Of a DNA stretch of 64,000 nucleotides, positions 18,490 to 26,389 are shown piece by piece. Made by a program: the position numbers and the translations under genes. Location: the NCBI GenBank assembly GCA_016844935.1, contig JAERTK010000066.1, forward strand, positions 1-64,000, written 5' to 3'. The first letter of the stretch is position 1. Each line of letters begins with the position of its first letter. The notes beneath the pieces were generated by a model. The model worked only from the letters and a program-made list of their open reading frames with translations. It was not told where the DNA came from and did no database searches. The stretch is from Desulfobacteraceae bacterium. Lineage in GTDB: Bacteria; Desulfobacterota; DSM-4660; Desulfatiglandales; Desulfatiglandaceae.

Positions 18490-18727
18490 CCTTCTGGGTT
18501 ATCTCCATTATCTGCCGGTAGACAGTATAACCTCCGCCTATAATCCCCAGCAAAATAAACAGGGTGATAAAAAGGCCTTTCGTGTTAAGCCATTTATCCA
18601 GGTAATAACCGATGGCAAAGCAAAACAGAATCGACCCCGCCATTGTCAGACCGAGCTGCGATACAATGACAATATCTTCAGTCAATTTGATGTGCTTTTT
18701 AAAATTTAATATTTTAGCCACTTGCAT
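18458..18727 (-). CDS. AtpZ/AtpI family F-ATPase assembly protein
   Basis: An 89-residue protein with two hydrophobic helices. The family pattern is visible: a glycine-containing first helix ending in FAIGYYLDKWLNTKGLF, then LLGIIGGGYTVYRQI. AtpZ/AtpI-type proteins accompany Fo genes and assist c-ring assembly. The start is uncertain: ATG at 18727 and GTG at 18775 both lack a good ribosome-binding site. It is the first gene of the operon, about 190 bp downstream of a near-consensus promoter, and its 3' end overlaps the next gene by 32 bp. Confidence 0.78.
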   Translation of the reverse strand: MQVAKILNFKKHIKLTEDIVIVSQLGLTMAGSILFCFAIGYYLDKWLNTKGLFITLFILLGIIGGGYTVYRQIMEITQKDGDGKPERGS

Positions 18728-18913
18728 TGTGTTCGGACAGCAGATTTGAAAGAAAGGCAAACTGGCGACGAACACTTCTATCGGTTACTCAAAGAAAGAC
18801 AGAGCCTATCTTTTCCCGCACCCGAAAGGAGATTTCCAATTCCACCCGCTTGATCCAGAAAAACAATCTGGCCATAATACCGGTGTCAACCGATTATCTC
18901 TGTGCGGCGCCAA

Positions 18914-18942
18914 TCTATAGATAAATACATGTCCAATGTCAA
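18914..18942 (-). promoter_or_regulatory. Sigma70-type promoter of the Fo operon
   Basis: On the minus strand TTGACA (18937-18942) is followed by a 17-bp spacer and TATAGA (18914-18919). The -35 box is perfect and the -10 box matches at five of six positions. Transcription would start near 18907 and leave a leader of about 180 nt before the first Fo gene. No other promoter of this quality is near. Confidence 0.75.
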
Positions 18943-19004
18943 GGGGAAAAATCGCACCGATGAGAATTTCGTGGACATCCAGAATTGCGGTGGCCGGGAT
19001 TGTG

Positions 19005-19095
19005 ACGTCCCGGGTCCGATGAAGGGTCTCCTATTGCTCAGAAACGGTCCAGGTTGCATTTTTCAGTCTGCCTGGGGTGTCTCACGAGATTCCAT
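19005..19095 (-). pseudogene. Decayed 5' fragment of a PAS histidine kinase gene
   Basis: Reading from ATG at 19095, the DNA aligns for about 90 bp with the first 90 bp of the histidine kinase gene starting at 10528. It first encodes MESRETPQAD, compared with MESPETLQAE. A one-base deletion then gives a frameshift, and an early stop codon follows. The ATG overlaps the stop of the response regulator by 14 bp, exactly as in the intact pair at 10515-10528. The remnant ends before the promoter of the Fo operon. It shows that a whole regulator-kinase pair was copied and that the kinase was then lost. Confidence 0.8.
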
Positions 19096-19576
19096 AAATC
19101 TTTCGTAATTTATTCATGGCCTTTTTAATACCCCTGGCCCCGAGACCTGAATTGTAGATTTCTTCCACTTCGTCTTTGAATCTGGCGTTCTGCAACTGCA
19201 CTTTTCGCTCATAAGCCTCACTGATGGTCTCAACCAGATTATCATATTCAATGGGCTTGAGCAGATACTTAAAGGCTTCCTCCTTTCCACTTTCAAGGGC
19301 CGTTTCGATGGTCCCATGACCGGTGAGAACAATGCATTGGAGAAAGGGTTGGATTTTCTTGAGCCGCTTCTGGGTCTCGACCCCGTCCATACCCGGCATT
19401 TTCAAGTCCACAACGGCCACATCAAAATCATCACTATTGGCCGCCTCAATGGCTTCCTCGCCAGAAAACGTGGCCTTAACAATGTATCCTTCCCTCAAAA
19501 GACGTTTTGAGAGGTATTCAACAAGGGTTTCTTCATCATCAATGAGTAGGACTCTGATATCGGATTTTTCGCTCAT
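19082..19576 (-). CDS. Response regulator (REC only), duplicate of the REC domain at 10515-11645
   Basis: A 164-residue protein, nearly identical to the REC domain and tail of the kinase-like/REC fusion. The acidic residues are in LLIDDEETLVEY, the phosphorylatable aspartate in VVDLKMPGMDG and the lysine in YLLKPIEYDNL. The cytidylate-kinase-like part is absent. DNA upstream of the ATG still resembles the linker of the fusion gene (shared stretch AAACCTTTCCC), and its ribosome-binding site AAGGAG comes from former linker codons. The cognate kinase copy next to it is decayed, so phosphate may come from the intact kinase at 9362-10528. It lies upstream of the Fo operon. Confidence 0.9.
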   Translation of the reverse strand: MSEKSDIRVLLIDDEETLVEYLSKRLLREGYIVKATFSGEEAIEAANSDDFDVAVVDLKMPGMDGVETQKRLKKIQPFLQCIVLTGHGTIETALESGKEEAFKYLLKPIEYDNLVETISEAYERKVQLQNARFKDEVEEIYNSGLGARGIKKAMNKLRKIYGIS

Positions 19577-19842
19577 AACAGACGGCTCCTTCGGGAAAGG
19601 TTTAGGGATTGGAATGGTTACTTTGAAAGAGACGGAATACTTCTCTTGGTGAACATACTTGCCAAAATATTACTTTGTCAACCATTTTATAGCCGATTAC
19701 GAATATGCATGTTCCACCCTGATCCTGAAACCCCGGGTTGGGGATGGGGCGGCCTCCCCTTCCGTAATTTGTACTTTTGGCTTGCATCCATGTGGTGTGC
19801 TTATCCCGGCAGTAATACCTGTGACGGTGCGGAAGATTCCCA
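19577..19842. other. Intergenic stretch upstream of the lone response regulator
   Basis: 266 bp between hdrB-like (ending 19843) and the response regulator (start 19576). It holds the linker remnant described for the regulator and one probable promoter at 19652-19681. No coding frame or clear terminator for the Hdr genes was seen. Confidence 0.4.
19652..19681 (-). promoter_or_regulatory. Probable sigma70 promoter of the lone response regulator
   Basis: Minus strand TTGACA (19676-19681), 18-bp spacer, TATGTT (19652-19657). The -35 box is perfect; the -10 box matches at four of six positions. Transcription would start about 70 bp upstream of the ATG. It would separate the regulator from the Hdr-like genes upstream. 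Confidence 0.45.
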
Positions 19843-20709
19843 TCAGTCGATGCAATCAAGGATGGGTGAGATGTCTATCTGGTTTTTCCAGATGCCCAGG
19901 ATATTGGGGTCTATACCCATTGAGAGCCCCAGGAGCTGGGTGAAAAGTATGGTCGGCATGGGTTCGGTGATACTTCCCTCGTCCAGGAGACGCTTCTGCA
20001 CCCTGTCGAACTGCACATGACAATAGGAACAGGCAAGACAAAGATAGTCTGCGCCGGATGCTCTGGCATTTTCGATCTTTTTTATGGTCAGTGCTGCCGA
20101 GAGACCGTCATCGATGCCCCACATGGCGGAACCGCAACACTCCGGCTGCAGATGCCAGGGCACAAGGTCCGCCCCGGTCATGCCCACCAGCTCGTCAAAA
20201 ACAGCGGCGGTTCCCGGCCCGGTGAACTGAACCAGGTCTCTCGGGCGGAGGATGTGGCACCCGTAGTGGACGGCAACTTTTAATCCCCTGAACTTTTTGA
20301 CGATATTCTCTCTTATGCGCACAGGCCCCAGGTCGTCGTGAAACACTTCCATGATGTGTCGGATCTCAACACCCCCTTCATATTTCAGCGCTTCCTTTTC
20401 AAGTTTGCCGTTGATTTCGGCACTGAGGGGTCTGTCCGCTCTGAGTCGTTGATTCACCTCCTTCAGGGTGCCATAGCAGCAGTTGCAGAAGGTCATAATG
20501 TTGATCTTTTTCTCCTCAGCAATGGAAAGGTTCCTTGCCGAGGCAAGCACGTGGGCTTTGTAGTCGTAGTTTTTTAGAGGATAGCCGCAGCAGTTGAGGG
20601 CCTCGTCGGTCAACTGCACCCCGAGCCGCCCAAGGATCGCATCGGTTGAGGTCTCATATTGTTTGAGAAAGATGGGGGTGGTGCAACAGCGTTGAAGTGC
20701 CAGTTTCAT
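19843..20709 (-). CDS. HdrB-like heterodisulfide reductase subunit (CCG domains)
   Basis: A 288-residue protein with two cysteine-rich CCG domains. The first has CCTTPIFL, CCGYPL and CNCCYG (residues about 8-80). The second has HYGCHILRP, CCGSAMW and CLACSYC (about 155-235). In HdrB this pattern holds non-cubane [4Fe-4S] clusters that reduce disulfides. ATG at 20709 overlaps the stop of the upstream membrane subunit (ATGA) and follows GGAGAAAGATC. The two gene products should form one complex that passes electrons from the membrane to a cytoplasmic disulfide or thiol partner. The natural substrate in a bacterium without coenzyme M is unknown. Confidence 0.9.
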   Translation of the reverse strand: MKLALQRCCTTPIFLKQYETSTDAILGRLGVQLTDEALNCCGYPLKNYDYKAHVLASARNLSIAEEKKINIMTFCNCCYGTLKEVNQRLRADRPLSAEINGKLEKEALKYEGGVEIRHIMEVFHDDLGPVRIRENIVKKFRGLKVAVHYGCHILRPRDLVQFTGPGTAAVFDELVGMTGADLVPWHLQPECCGSAMWGIDDGLSAALTIKKIENARASGADYLCLACSYCHVQFDRVQKRLLDEGSITEPMPTILFTQLLGLSMGIDPNILGIWKNQIDISPILDCID

Positions 20710-22478
20710 GATCTTTCTCCTGTCCGGCGGTTTTGGTTTTTCATGCGTGCCACCGCAAGGTTTTTCAGCTCGGTCAGCACATCCGTCACCTGAACCTCCT
20801 GCGGGCAGGCATCCTGGCACTGGTAGCAGCCAAGACAGTACCAGAGCATCCGGGACCTGAAAGCCAGATCGGGCACACCCAGGGCTATTGTGCGTATGAT
20901 CTGATGGGGTGTCATGCCCAGGGCCTCGCGAGGGTTCTCGTAGTTCCGAACCACGGGACAGACCGACGTGCAGGTGATACAGGTGAAACAGTAGGAAAAG
21001 GTCGATCCCTTGGCCGAAGAGAGCATTTGTTTCTTGAAATCCCTGTCCATCTGGGCCGGCTTGATGGAGTCGTCCGGGTTGGACAAAGCGGAGCAAACCG
21101 CTTCAATGCCGACCATGGGTTGTTTTTGGGCTTGGCGATAATCGGCCCTCGGCACGGTGGGACTCAAGAGCCCCCTGTACATGGAAAACGGTGTGAGGAC
21201 CAGCAGTTCGGGATATCCCCGTTTCAGCACCGCCTCTCTCACATCAAACCACAGCTCCTGGAGGTTGATGCCCGCGGGGCAAACCATTGTGCAACGATAA
21301 CAGTTGGTACATAGATAGAGGCCTTCCTGAATGACAATTATCTGGTATTCATTCAGTGGTTTTCCCGAGGCAAGGGCTTTGAGGGAGGTGATCTTCTCCG
21401 ACGGTAGGATGTTCGGGTTTGGGATTTCTTCAAAAACGACCGCCAGGGAGCATCGGGAGGTACAGCTCCCGCAGTGGGTGCAGGCATCCAGGGCCATCAT
21501 CTGCAGGGTGATGATATTTGCCGGGTGGGATTTCCCCTTCTCCATGACGCTGTTTATAACCAGGTTCAAGGGGGTTGCCAGAATGTGAAACAGTCTGCTG
21601 AAAGGGAGATAGGCAAGGCCCACAAAACAGGTGAGAAAATGGATGGTCCACAATAAGGTGACAAGCCCCGACCGATCCAGGGGAAGGGCTACGGGCCGAA
21701 GGATGGTGGCGGCTCCATAGCTTATGAAAGCCCACTGGGGGCGGGAGTGGCAGGCGGCACAGTTCATTTCGTGCAATTCACGGCCTCGGGTGAGCAGGTC
21801 TTTATCAAAGGGGGGGGTGAGATTCGGGGGAACCACGCCGAAATCGTTCACCCACAAGGCTTCCAGAGCCTTCAGGTCCTGTTCCTCGTCAAAATCCGCA
21901 TAATCCGTCACCATCTGGGAATATCGCTCAAAGGAAACGATTTTTGCGGCTTCAAGAAAGAGTCCCGATATCATGATTACGGCGAGGAGGATTAGGGCAT
22001 ATCGATCCATGGCATTGGTGGAAAAACGGGGGGTCTTTTGGATAAACCTGCGGTAAAAGGCAATCCCGACGCCTACAAATACCAGAAGTGCAAAGAAATT
22101 CCTCAGAAAAAGAAATGGGTTCAGCGTGGCGGCATAATCCCTAAAGAGATTTGAGGTAAGCATCCCTTCCAGGGCATGCATCAGCAACAGCAGCGTAAAG
22201 CCCCAGAACATGCACATGTGCATGACCCATCGAAGTGGGCTTTCCCGCATGACTCTTCGCTGGCAGAAAACATCCAGCAAAAGACTCTTAAAGAGGGTGA
22301 TGACTTTGCCGCTAAGAAGGGTCTTCACAATACCGCCCATGGCGGCGAAAAAGCGTTCCCTTGCCGTAAACGGTTTTGTTCCTGACTCAAAGTTATAGCG
22401 CAACCAGGTGCTTATCTTGAAAATAAGACCCAGGGTAAAGATGATCAGTGACAGATAGAGACTGATATGGAAGATCAT
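20706..22478 (-). CDS. HdrE/HdrC-like membrane Fe-S protein with c-type heme motif
   Basis: A 590-residue membrane protein. I use ATG at 22478; the upstream extension reads through a terminator hairpin. The N-terminal half has about five hydrophobic helices with histidines fit for b-type heme (LRWVMHMCMFWGF, LLWTIHFLTCF), like the NarI/DsrM family. Between helices is a CxxCH heme c motif, CAACHSR, at about residue 239. The C-terminal half has four CxxCxxC-type cluster motifs: CTHCGSC, CTNCYRC, CFTCITC and CLGCYQC, at about residues 336, 392, 498 and 549. This is like two HdrC modules in a row. It probably exchanges electrons between quinol or a periplasmic cytochrome and HdrB, with which it is coupled. 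Confidence 0.87.
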   Translation of the reverse strand: MIFHISLYLSLIIFTLGLIFKISTWLRYNFESGTKPFTARERFFAAMGGIVKTLLSGKVITLFKSLLLDVFCQRRVMRESPLRWVMHMCMFWGFTLLLLMHALEGMLTSNLFRDYAATLNPFLFLRNFFALLVFVGVGIAFYRRFIQKTPRFSTNAMDRYALILLAVIMISGLFLEAAKIVSFERYSQMVTDYADFDEEQDLKALEALWVNDFGVVPPNLTPPFDKDLLTRGRELHEMNCAACHSRPQWAFISYGAATILRPVALPLDRSGLVTLLWTIHFLTCFVGLAYLPFSRLFHILATPLNLVINSVMEKGKSHPANIITLQMMALDACTHCGSCTSRCSLAVVFEEIPNPNILPSEKITSLKALASGKPLNEYQIIVIQEGLYLCTNCYRCTMVCPAGINLQELWFDVREAVLKRGYPELLVLTPFSMYRGLLSPTVPRADYRQAQKQPMVGIEAVCSALSNPDDSIKPAQMDRDFKKQMLSSAKGSTFSYCFTCITCTSVCPVVRNYENPREALGMTPHQIIRTIALGVPDLAFRSRMLWYCLGCYQCQDACPQEVQVTDVLTELKNLAVARMKNQNRRTGERS

Positions 22479-22555
22479 GGTTGTTTTTCCCGCTCCCTCC
22501 GAAAACGCCCGTTGGGAGGGAAGCAAGTATTTATCCTGGGATGTTTTTAAAATCA

Positions 22556-22577
22556 CCCTCAAGCGTTCCTTTGAGGG
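22556..22577 (-). terminator. Intrinsic terminator after metW
   Basis: A hairpin with 7-bp arms, CCCTCAA/TTGAGGG, and an 8-base loop starts 1 bp after the metW stop. On the minus strand it is followed by TGATTTTAAAAA. This should end the methionine operon before the Hdr-like genes. Confidence 0.62.
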
Positions 22578-22578
22578 A

Positions 22579-23205
22579 TTATCCGTTACGTCTTCCGATC
22601 AGAAAAACGCCATAAGTTGCTCTGAGGTTTGCAAAAAATTTTATGATATTCCCGGTTTTTTCATGATGATCCGTATTCATGGCCACTTCTCTCAGTATGG
22701 AGAAACCCGTTTTCCTTGAAAACCTCCGGAAGTCTTCTATGGAAATGACACGAATGTTCGGCGTGTTGTACCACTCATAAGGGAGTTGTTTGGTAAGGGG
22801 GGCACGACCGGTTATAAGCAGCTGCAGGCGCACGTTCCAGTGGCTGAAATTGGGAAAGCTGACAACGCCTTGTCGTCCGATGCGCAGCATGGTGCGGACA
22901 AGTTCCCCGGGCTCATATATCTGCTGAAGGGTTTGGCTCAGAATAACGTAATCAAATGCGTTATCCGGGTAGTCAAGCACCTCTTCGTTGATATCCCCTT
23001 GAAGGACCGTCAAGCCTTTTTCAATACACTTGGCCACCCTGTCCTCGTTGCGCTCTATCCCCGTGCAGGTCGCACGTTTGTTTTTTTTTAGGAAGTGCAA
23101 CAGTTCTCCCTCCCCGCAACCGAGGCCCAGGACTTTAGAGCCAGGCGCGATCAAGGATGCGATTACCTGAAGGTCAAATCGGATCTGGCTATCTTTTGAT
23201 TTCAT
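22579..23205 (-). CDS. metW: Methionine biosynthesis protein MetW
   Basis: A SAM-dependent-methyltransferase-fold protein of about 208 residues. The glycine-rich SAM motif is VLGLGCGEGELLHFL (about residues 25-40). MetW accompanies MetX in many proteobacteria and is needed for efficient homoserine acylation. LSQTLQQIYEPGELVRTMLR and FPNFSHWNVRLQLLITGRAP are strongly MetW-like. ATG at 23205 is used; GTG at 23214 is also possible. It overlaps the metX 3' end by 17 bp and is the last gene of the operon. Confidence 0.93.
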   Translation of the reverse strand: MKSKDSQIRFDLQVIASLIAPGSKVLGLGCGEGELLHFLKKNKRATCTGIERNEDRVAKCIEKGLTVLQGDINEEVLDYPDNAFDYVILSQTLQQIYEPGELVRTMLRIGRQGVVSFPNFSHWNVRLQLLITGRAPLTKQLPYEWYNTPNIRVISIEDFRRFSRKTGFSILREVAMNTDHHEKTGNIIKFFANLRATYGVFLIGRRNG

Positions 23206-24364
23206 TGTAGACACGTTCCAAAAAACTTTTTATCAAAACAGTTAACCGTTCACTGGGCAGCAGAAAGGCATCATGTCCCCAATCGGCATTGATCTCGCAA
23301 AAACTTATATCGAGCCCATTTTTCTTCATGGCTTTCACCATGGCCCTGGACTGATAGGTGGGATACAACCAGTCAGAGGTAAAGGAAACCACCAGGAATT
23401 TTGCCTTTGCCCTTGAAAAAGCCTTAACAAGGGAGCCTGAGCCATATTGTCTTGTTATGTCAAAGTAGTCAGCGGCTTTTGTGACATAAAGGAACGAATT
23501 GGCATCAAAACGCTCCACAAATTTTGCACCCTGGTACCTGAGATAACTTTCCACCTGGAAGTCGGCATCGAAGTTGAATGAGAAATCGCTCCTGTCCTGG
23601 AGGCGGCGTCCGAATTTTTGTCGCATGGACTCATCCGACAAATAGGTTATGTGACCGATCATGCGGGCGACTGCCAGACCCAAGTCAGGCTTCGCGCCGG
23701 CATAATAGTGACCGTTGTTCCAATTGGGATCCGCCATGATGGCCTGCCTGGCCACCTCGTTAAAGGCGATGGTCAGGGCTGAATGCTTTGGTGTGGTTGC
23801 CAGCGGAATGGCGGAGATAACCACATCAGGGAATCTCAGACACCACTCCAGGGCTTGCAGTCCCCCGATGGAACCGCCCACAACCGAGAGGATCCTCTCG
23901 ATACCAAGGTGGTCAATCAACGCCTTTTGAGCCATGACCATATCCCCGATGGTAACCACCGGGAAGTCAAGCCCAAAAGGTCTGCCGGTCTTCGGGTCGC
24001 TGGCGCCGGGGCCGGTGGACCCCATGCAACTACCCAATATATTGGAACAAACAACGAAATATTTACGGGTGTCGATGCCCTTGCCGGGCCCCACCATAAT
24101 CTCCCACCAACCCGGTTTTGCGTCATCATCATCATGGTAATAACCAGCCGCGTGAGAATCCCCCGACAGGGCGTGCGTGATCAGAACGGCATTGCTCCTG
24201 TCAGGGTTCAGTTCTCCATAGGTCTCATAGGCCAGTGTTACCGGACCCAATGCGGAACCGTTTTCGAGGGTCATTTCACTGGGCGGGTGGGCAAATGTGA
24301 ATGACTTTTTCTCCACAACCCCCACCGACAAACCGTTTCCCTCATGTTCTACATATTCACTCAT
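23189..24364 (-). CDS. metX: Homoserine O-acetyltransferase
   Basis: A 391-residue alpha/beta-hydrolase-fold acyltransferase. It acylates the hydroxyl of L-homoserine with an acyl-CoA, the first committed step of methionine synthesis. The nucleophile is in VVGGSIGGLQALEW (about residue 158). The oxyanion and family motif NAVLITHALSGDSHAAG and the catalytic C-terminal segment INADWGHDAFLLP are present. The start ATG overlaps the stop of metY by 4 bp. Acetyl- versus succinyl-CoA use cannot be fully settled from sequence, but the partner metY and metW fit the acetyl route. Confidence 0.95.
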   Translation of the reverse strand: MSEYVEHEGNGLSVGVVEKKSFTFAHPPSEMTLENGSALGPVTLAYETYGELNPDRSNAVLITHALSGDSHAAGYYHDDDDAKPGWWEIMVGPGKGIDTRKYFVVCSNILGSCMGSTGPGASDPKTGRPFGLDFPVVTIGDMVMAQKALIDHLGIERILSVVGGSIGGLQALEWCLRFPDVVISAIPLATTPKHSALTIAFNEVARQAIMADPNWNNGHYYAGAKPDLGLAVARMIGHITYLSDESMRQKFGRRLQDRSDFSFNFDADFQVESYLRYQGAKFVERFDANSFLYVTKAADYFDITRQYGSGSLVKAFSRAKAKFLVVSFTSDWLYPTYQSRAMVKAMKKNGLDISFCEINADWGHDAFLLPSERLTVLIKSFLERVYNEIKR

Positions 24365-25647
24365 TTGATATTCGCCAGGGCTTGGCCGAGATCCCCATGG
24401 ATATCCTCAACGGATTCTATTCCCACGGATAGCCGGATGAGATCAGGTGTAACCCCTCCTTCTCGCTGTTGATCCTCGGAAAGCTGAGAATGGGTGGTGC
24501 TTGCAGGGTGAATGGCCAGGCTTTTTGCATCGCCCACATTTGCCAGGTGGCTTATGAGCTCTAATTTGTTTATGAAGGATTCGCCGGCCTCCATTCCCCC
24601 TTCAATGCCAAAAACCACCATGCCTCCGAAGCCGTTTTCAAATTGCTGCGATGCCATTTCATGGGCTGGGTCTTGCTTCAGGCCCGGGTACCTTACCCAT
24701 TTTACCGCCGGGTGGTCCGCCAGGTATTGTGCTGTCGCCATGGCATTATCGCAGTGCCGCTGCATCCTCAAGGGGAGTGTTTCAATTCCCTGCAAAAACA
24801 TCCAGGCGTTGTCGGGGCTTATGCAGGCCCCAAGATTTCTGAGGGGCACCAGTCTCATGCGCGTAATAAATGCCAAAGGATTCAAATCCCCAAGATCATG
24901 TGCATATCGCAACCCATGATATGATTCGTCCGGCTCATTAAAGAGGCGGAATTTTCGGTCCGTCCAATCAAACTTGCCGCTGTCCACGACTATGCCGCCA
25001 ATTCCCGTGCCGTGCCCCCCCAGCCATTTGGTCAGGGAATGTATGACCACATCCGCACCGTGTTCCAGGGGTCTGAAGAGATATGGCGTGGTAAAGGTTG
25101 AATCCACCACCAGAGGGATATGATGCTGATGCGCCATTTCTGAAAGGGCTTTGATGTTGGATACGTCGAGGACCGGGTTGCCGATGACCTCGGTAAACAA
25201 CATCTTGGTGCGTTCACCAATCAATTCCTCCAGGTGTTCAGGTTCCAGCGGGTTTCCAAATTTCGTCTTGATCCCCAGTTCCGGCAGAATGGAATCAAAC
25301 ATGGTATAGGTCCCGCCATATAGATTATTGGCTGATACCACTTCATCGCCATGACCGCACACATTGATCACGGCGTAAAATATAGCCGCCGTCCCAGACG
25401 CGAGGGCAAGGGCCGCAGCGCCGCCCTCAAGGGCGGCCATGCGCTCTTCGAGCACTTCATGTGTGGGATTCATGAGGCGTGTGTATATATTTCCCGGTTC
25501 TTTCAACGCAAATAGATCCGCAGCATGTGAGGTACTGTTGAAAACATACGAACTGGTTCTGTGGAGAGGAACGCCTCTTGAATTTGTCTCATCAATCTCG
25601 GCGCCCGCATGTAAGGCCAGCGTGTTGAACCCGTATTTGTTTGACAT
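24361..25647 (-). CDS. metY: O-acetylhomoserine (thiol)-lyase / homocysteine synthase
   Basis: A 428-residue PLP enzyme of the Cys/Met metabolism family. It replaces the acetyl group of O-acetylhomoserine with sulfide to give homocysteine, a direct route that suits a sulfide-rich cell. The PLP lysine is in VIHSLTKWLGGHGTGIGG (about residue 207). Other signatures are YTRLMNPTHEVLEERMAALEG and SAxLG-type substrate loops near the C-terminus. GGAGG lies 8 bp upstream of ATG 25647 and is itself part of the last codons of the regulator gene. The length is normal. Confidence 0.95.
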   Translation of the reverse strand: MSNKYGFNTLALHAGAEIDETNSRGVPLHRTSSYVFNSTSHAADLFALKEPGNIYTRLMNPTHEVLEERMAALEGGAAALALASGTAAIFYAVINVCGHGDEVVSANNLYGGTYTMFDSILPELGIKTKFGNPLEPEHLEELIGERTKMLFTEVIGNPVLDVSNIKALSEMAHQHHIPLVVDSTFTTPYLFRPLEHGADVVIHSLTKWLGGHGTGIGGIVVDSGKFDWTDRKFRLFNEPDESYHGLRYAHDLGDLNPLAFITRMRLVPLRNLGACISPDNAWMFLQGIETLPLRMQRHCDNAMATAQYLADHPAVKWVRYPGLKQDPAHEMASQQFENGFGGMVVFGIEGGMEAGESFINKLELISHLANVGDAKSLAIHPASTTHSQLSEDQQREGGVTPDLIRLSVGIESVEDIHGDLGQALANIK

Positions 25648-25650
25648 ATG

Positions 25651-26097
25651 CTATCCTCCCGATTTTACAGTTTTTTTTGGACTTATTTGCTGCACAGTTT
25701 CGCCGTCTTCTTTGACGAAATCAAAATGCTGAGGGAAGCAATCGCACAGTTTGCAGATCTTGATTTTTTCCCGCCAGTCTTTATGAGCCTTGCCCATGCA
25801 GATGGTGCCGTTGATAAACCAGCACAGGTCGCCCACCTGGAACTCCCACGCCGGACATTGACTCCTCAGTTCAAAGGGGCATTTTTTCCTGTCCCAACAT
25901 GGCTCTTGATTTTCAGGGCTTCCATGGATCCTTGAGAGCAAAAAATAGAGATGCCGCTCTGCATGAATCGGAATGGACCGCCATCCCTGTTCGTAACTAT
26001 GAATCGCTTTAACCGAAGTCCCAAGCAACTGCGCCATCTGTTTCTGCGTCTTGTTCAACCTCTTTCGGAAACCCACAAATTCTTTCCTGTCCACCAT
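25651..26097 (-). CDS. Cysteine-rich XRE-type HTH regulator of the met operon
   Basis: A DNA-binding protein of about 148 residues. An XRE-like helix-turn-helix lies at about residues 10-45 (LNKTQKQMAQLLGTSVKAIHSYEQGWR). The rest holds eight cysteines in the spacing C-x5-C-x7-C, then C, C, and CKLCDC, which suggests metal or Fe-S binding. The start is uncertain: TTG at 26118 or ATG at 26097 next to GGAGGAG. The stop TAG is 3 bp before the metY ATG, so it is the first gene of the methionine operon. A long inverted repeat just upstream is probably its own operator. The signal could be sulfur or redox state, but this is inference. Confidence 0.82.
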   Translation of the reverse strand: MVDRKEFVGFRKRLNKTQKQMAQLLGTSVKAIHSYEQGWRSIPIHAERHLYFLLSRIHGSPENQEPCWDRKKCPFELRSQCPAWEFQVGDLCWFINGTICMGKAHKDWREKIKICKLCDCFPQHFDFVKEDGETVQQISPKKTVKSGG

Positions 26098-26118
26098 CTC
26101 CTCCAGGGAAATATTCAA

Positions 26119-26389
26119 AAGCGCTTGGTATAAATCCTACAATGTGGTATATCTTGTGTCACATTGTAGATATTGTGTCAACAGGGAAATTTGGATCAAT
26201 GGAAAAAAGGCATCGGATCCAAAGATTTCTTTGTGGAAGCGTGAAATAAATTGACAAAAATTACATTTTAATGGATGGAGGATAGAAAACCTGATCTTAT
26301 GTGTCAAGAAAAGGGGATGCCGAACTGGCATGCAAGGTCACGGGACATTCCCCTAACAAACGGAACGTATTTCAGAAAGGACAGCGCAC
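26119..26389. other. Divergent intergenic region between met regulator and aminotransferase
   Basis: About 271 bp, AT-rich, between two divergent genes. It holds the inverted-repeat operator at 26137-26169, a direct repeat TTGTGTCA at 26154-26161 and 26174-26181 spaced by 20 bp, and a -35-like TTGACA on each strand (minus 26176-26181; plus 26251-26256). No good -10 box could be paired with either at 16-18 bp. No coding frame is seen. Confidence 0.4.
26137..26169 (-). promoter_or_regulatory. Inverted-repeat operator upstream of the HTH regulator
   Basis: CTACAATGTG and CACATTGTAG form a perfect 10-bp inverted repeat with a 13-bp spacer, so the half-site centres are 23 bp apart, about two helical turns. 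The repeat ends 19 bp before the TTG and 40 bp before the ATG start of the HTH gene. A dimeric regulator, most simply the HTH protein itself, probably binds here to control the met operon. Confidence 0.65.

Noticed and set aside
19700-19770. Terminator for hdrB in the GC-rich stretch GGGGATGGGGCGGCCTCCCC
   Set aside because: The possible stem is short with a large loop and has no T-run on the minus strand.
25648-26389. SAM riboswitch in front of the methionine genes
   Set aside because: No SAM-I or SAM-II core could be found in the leader, and the regulator gene lies between the leader and metY.
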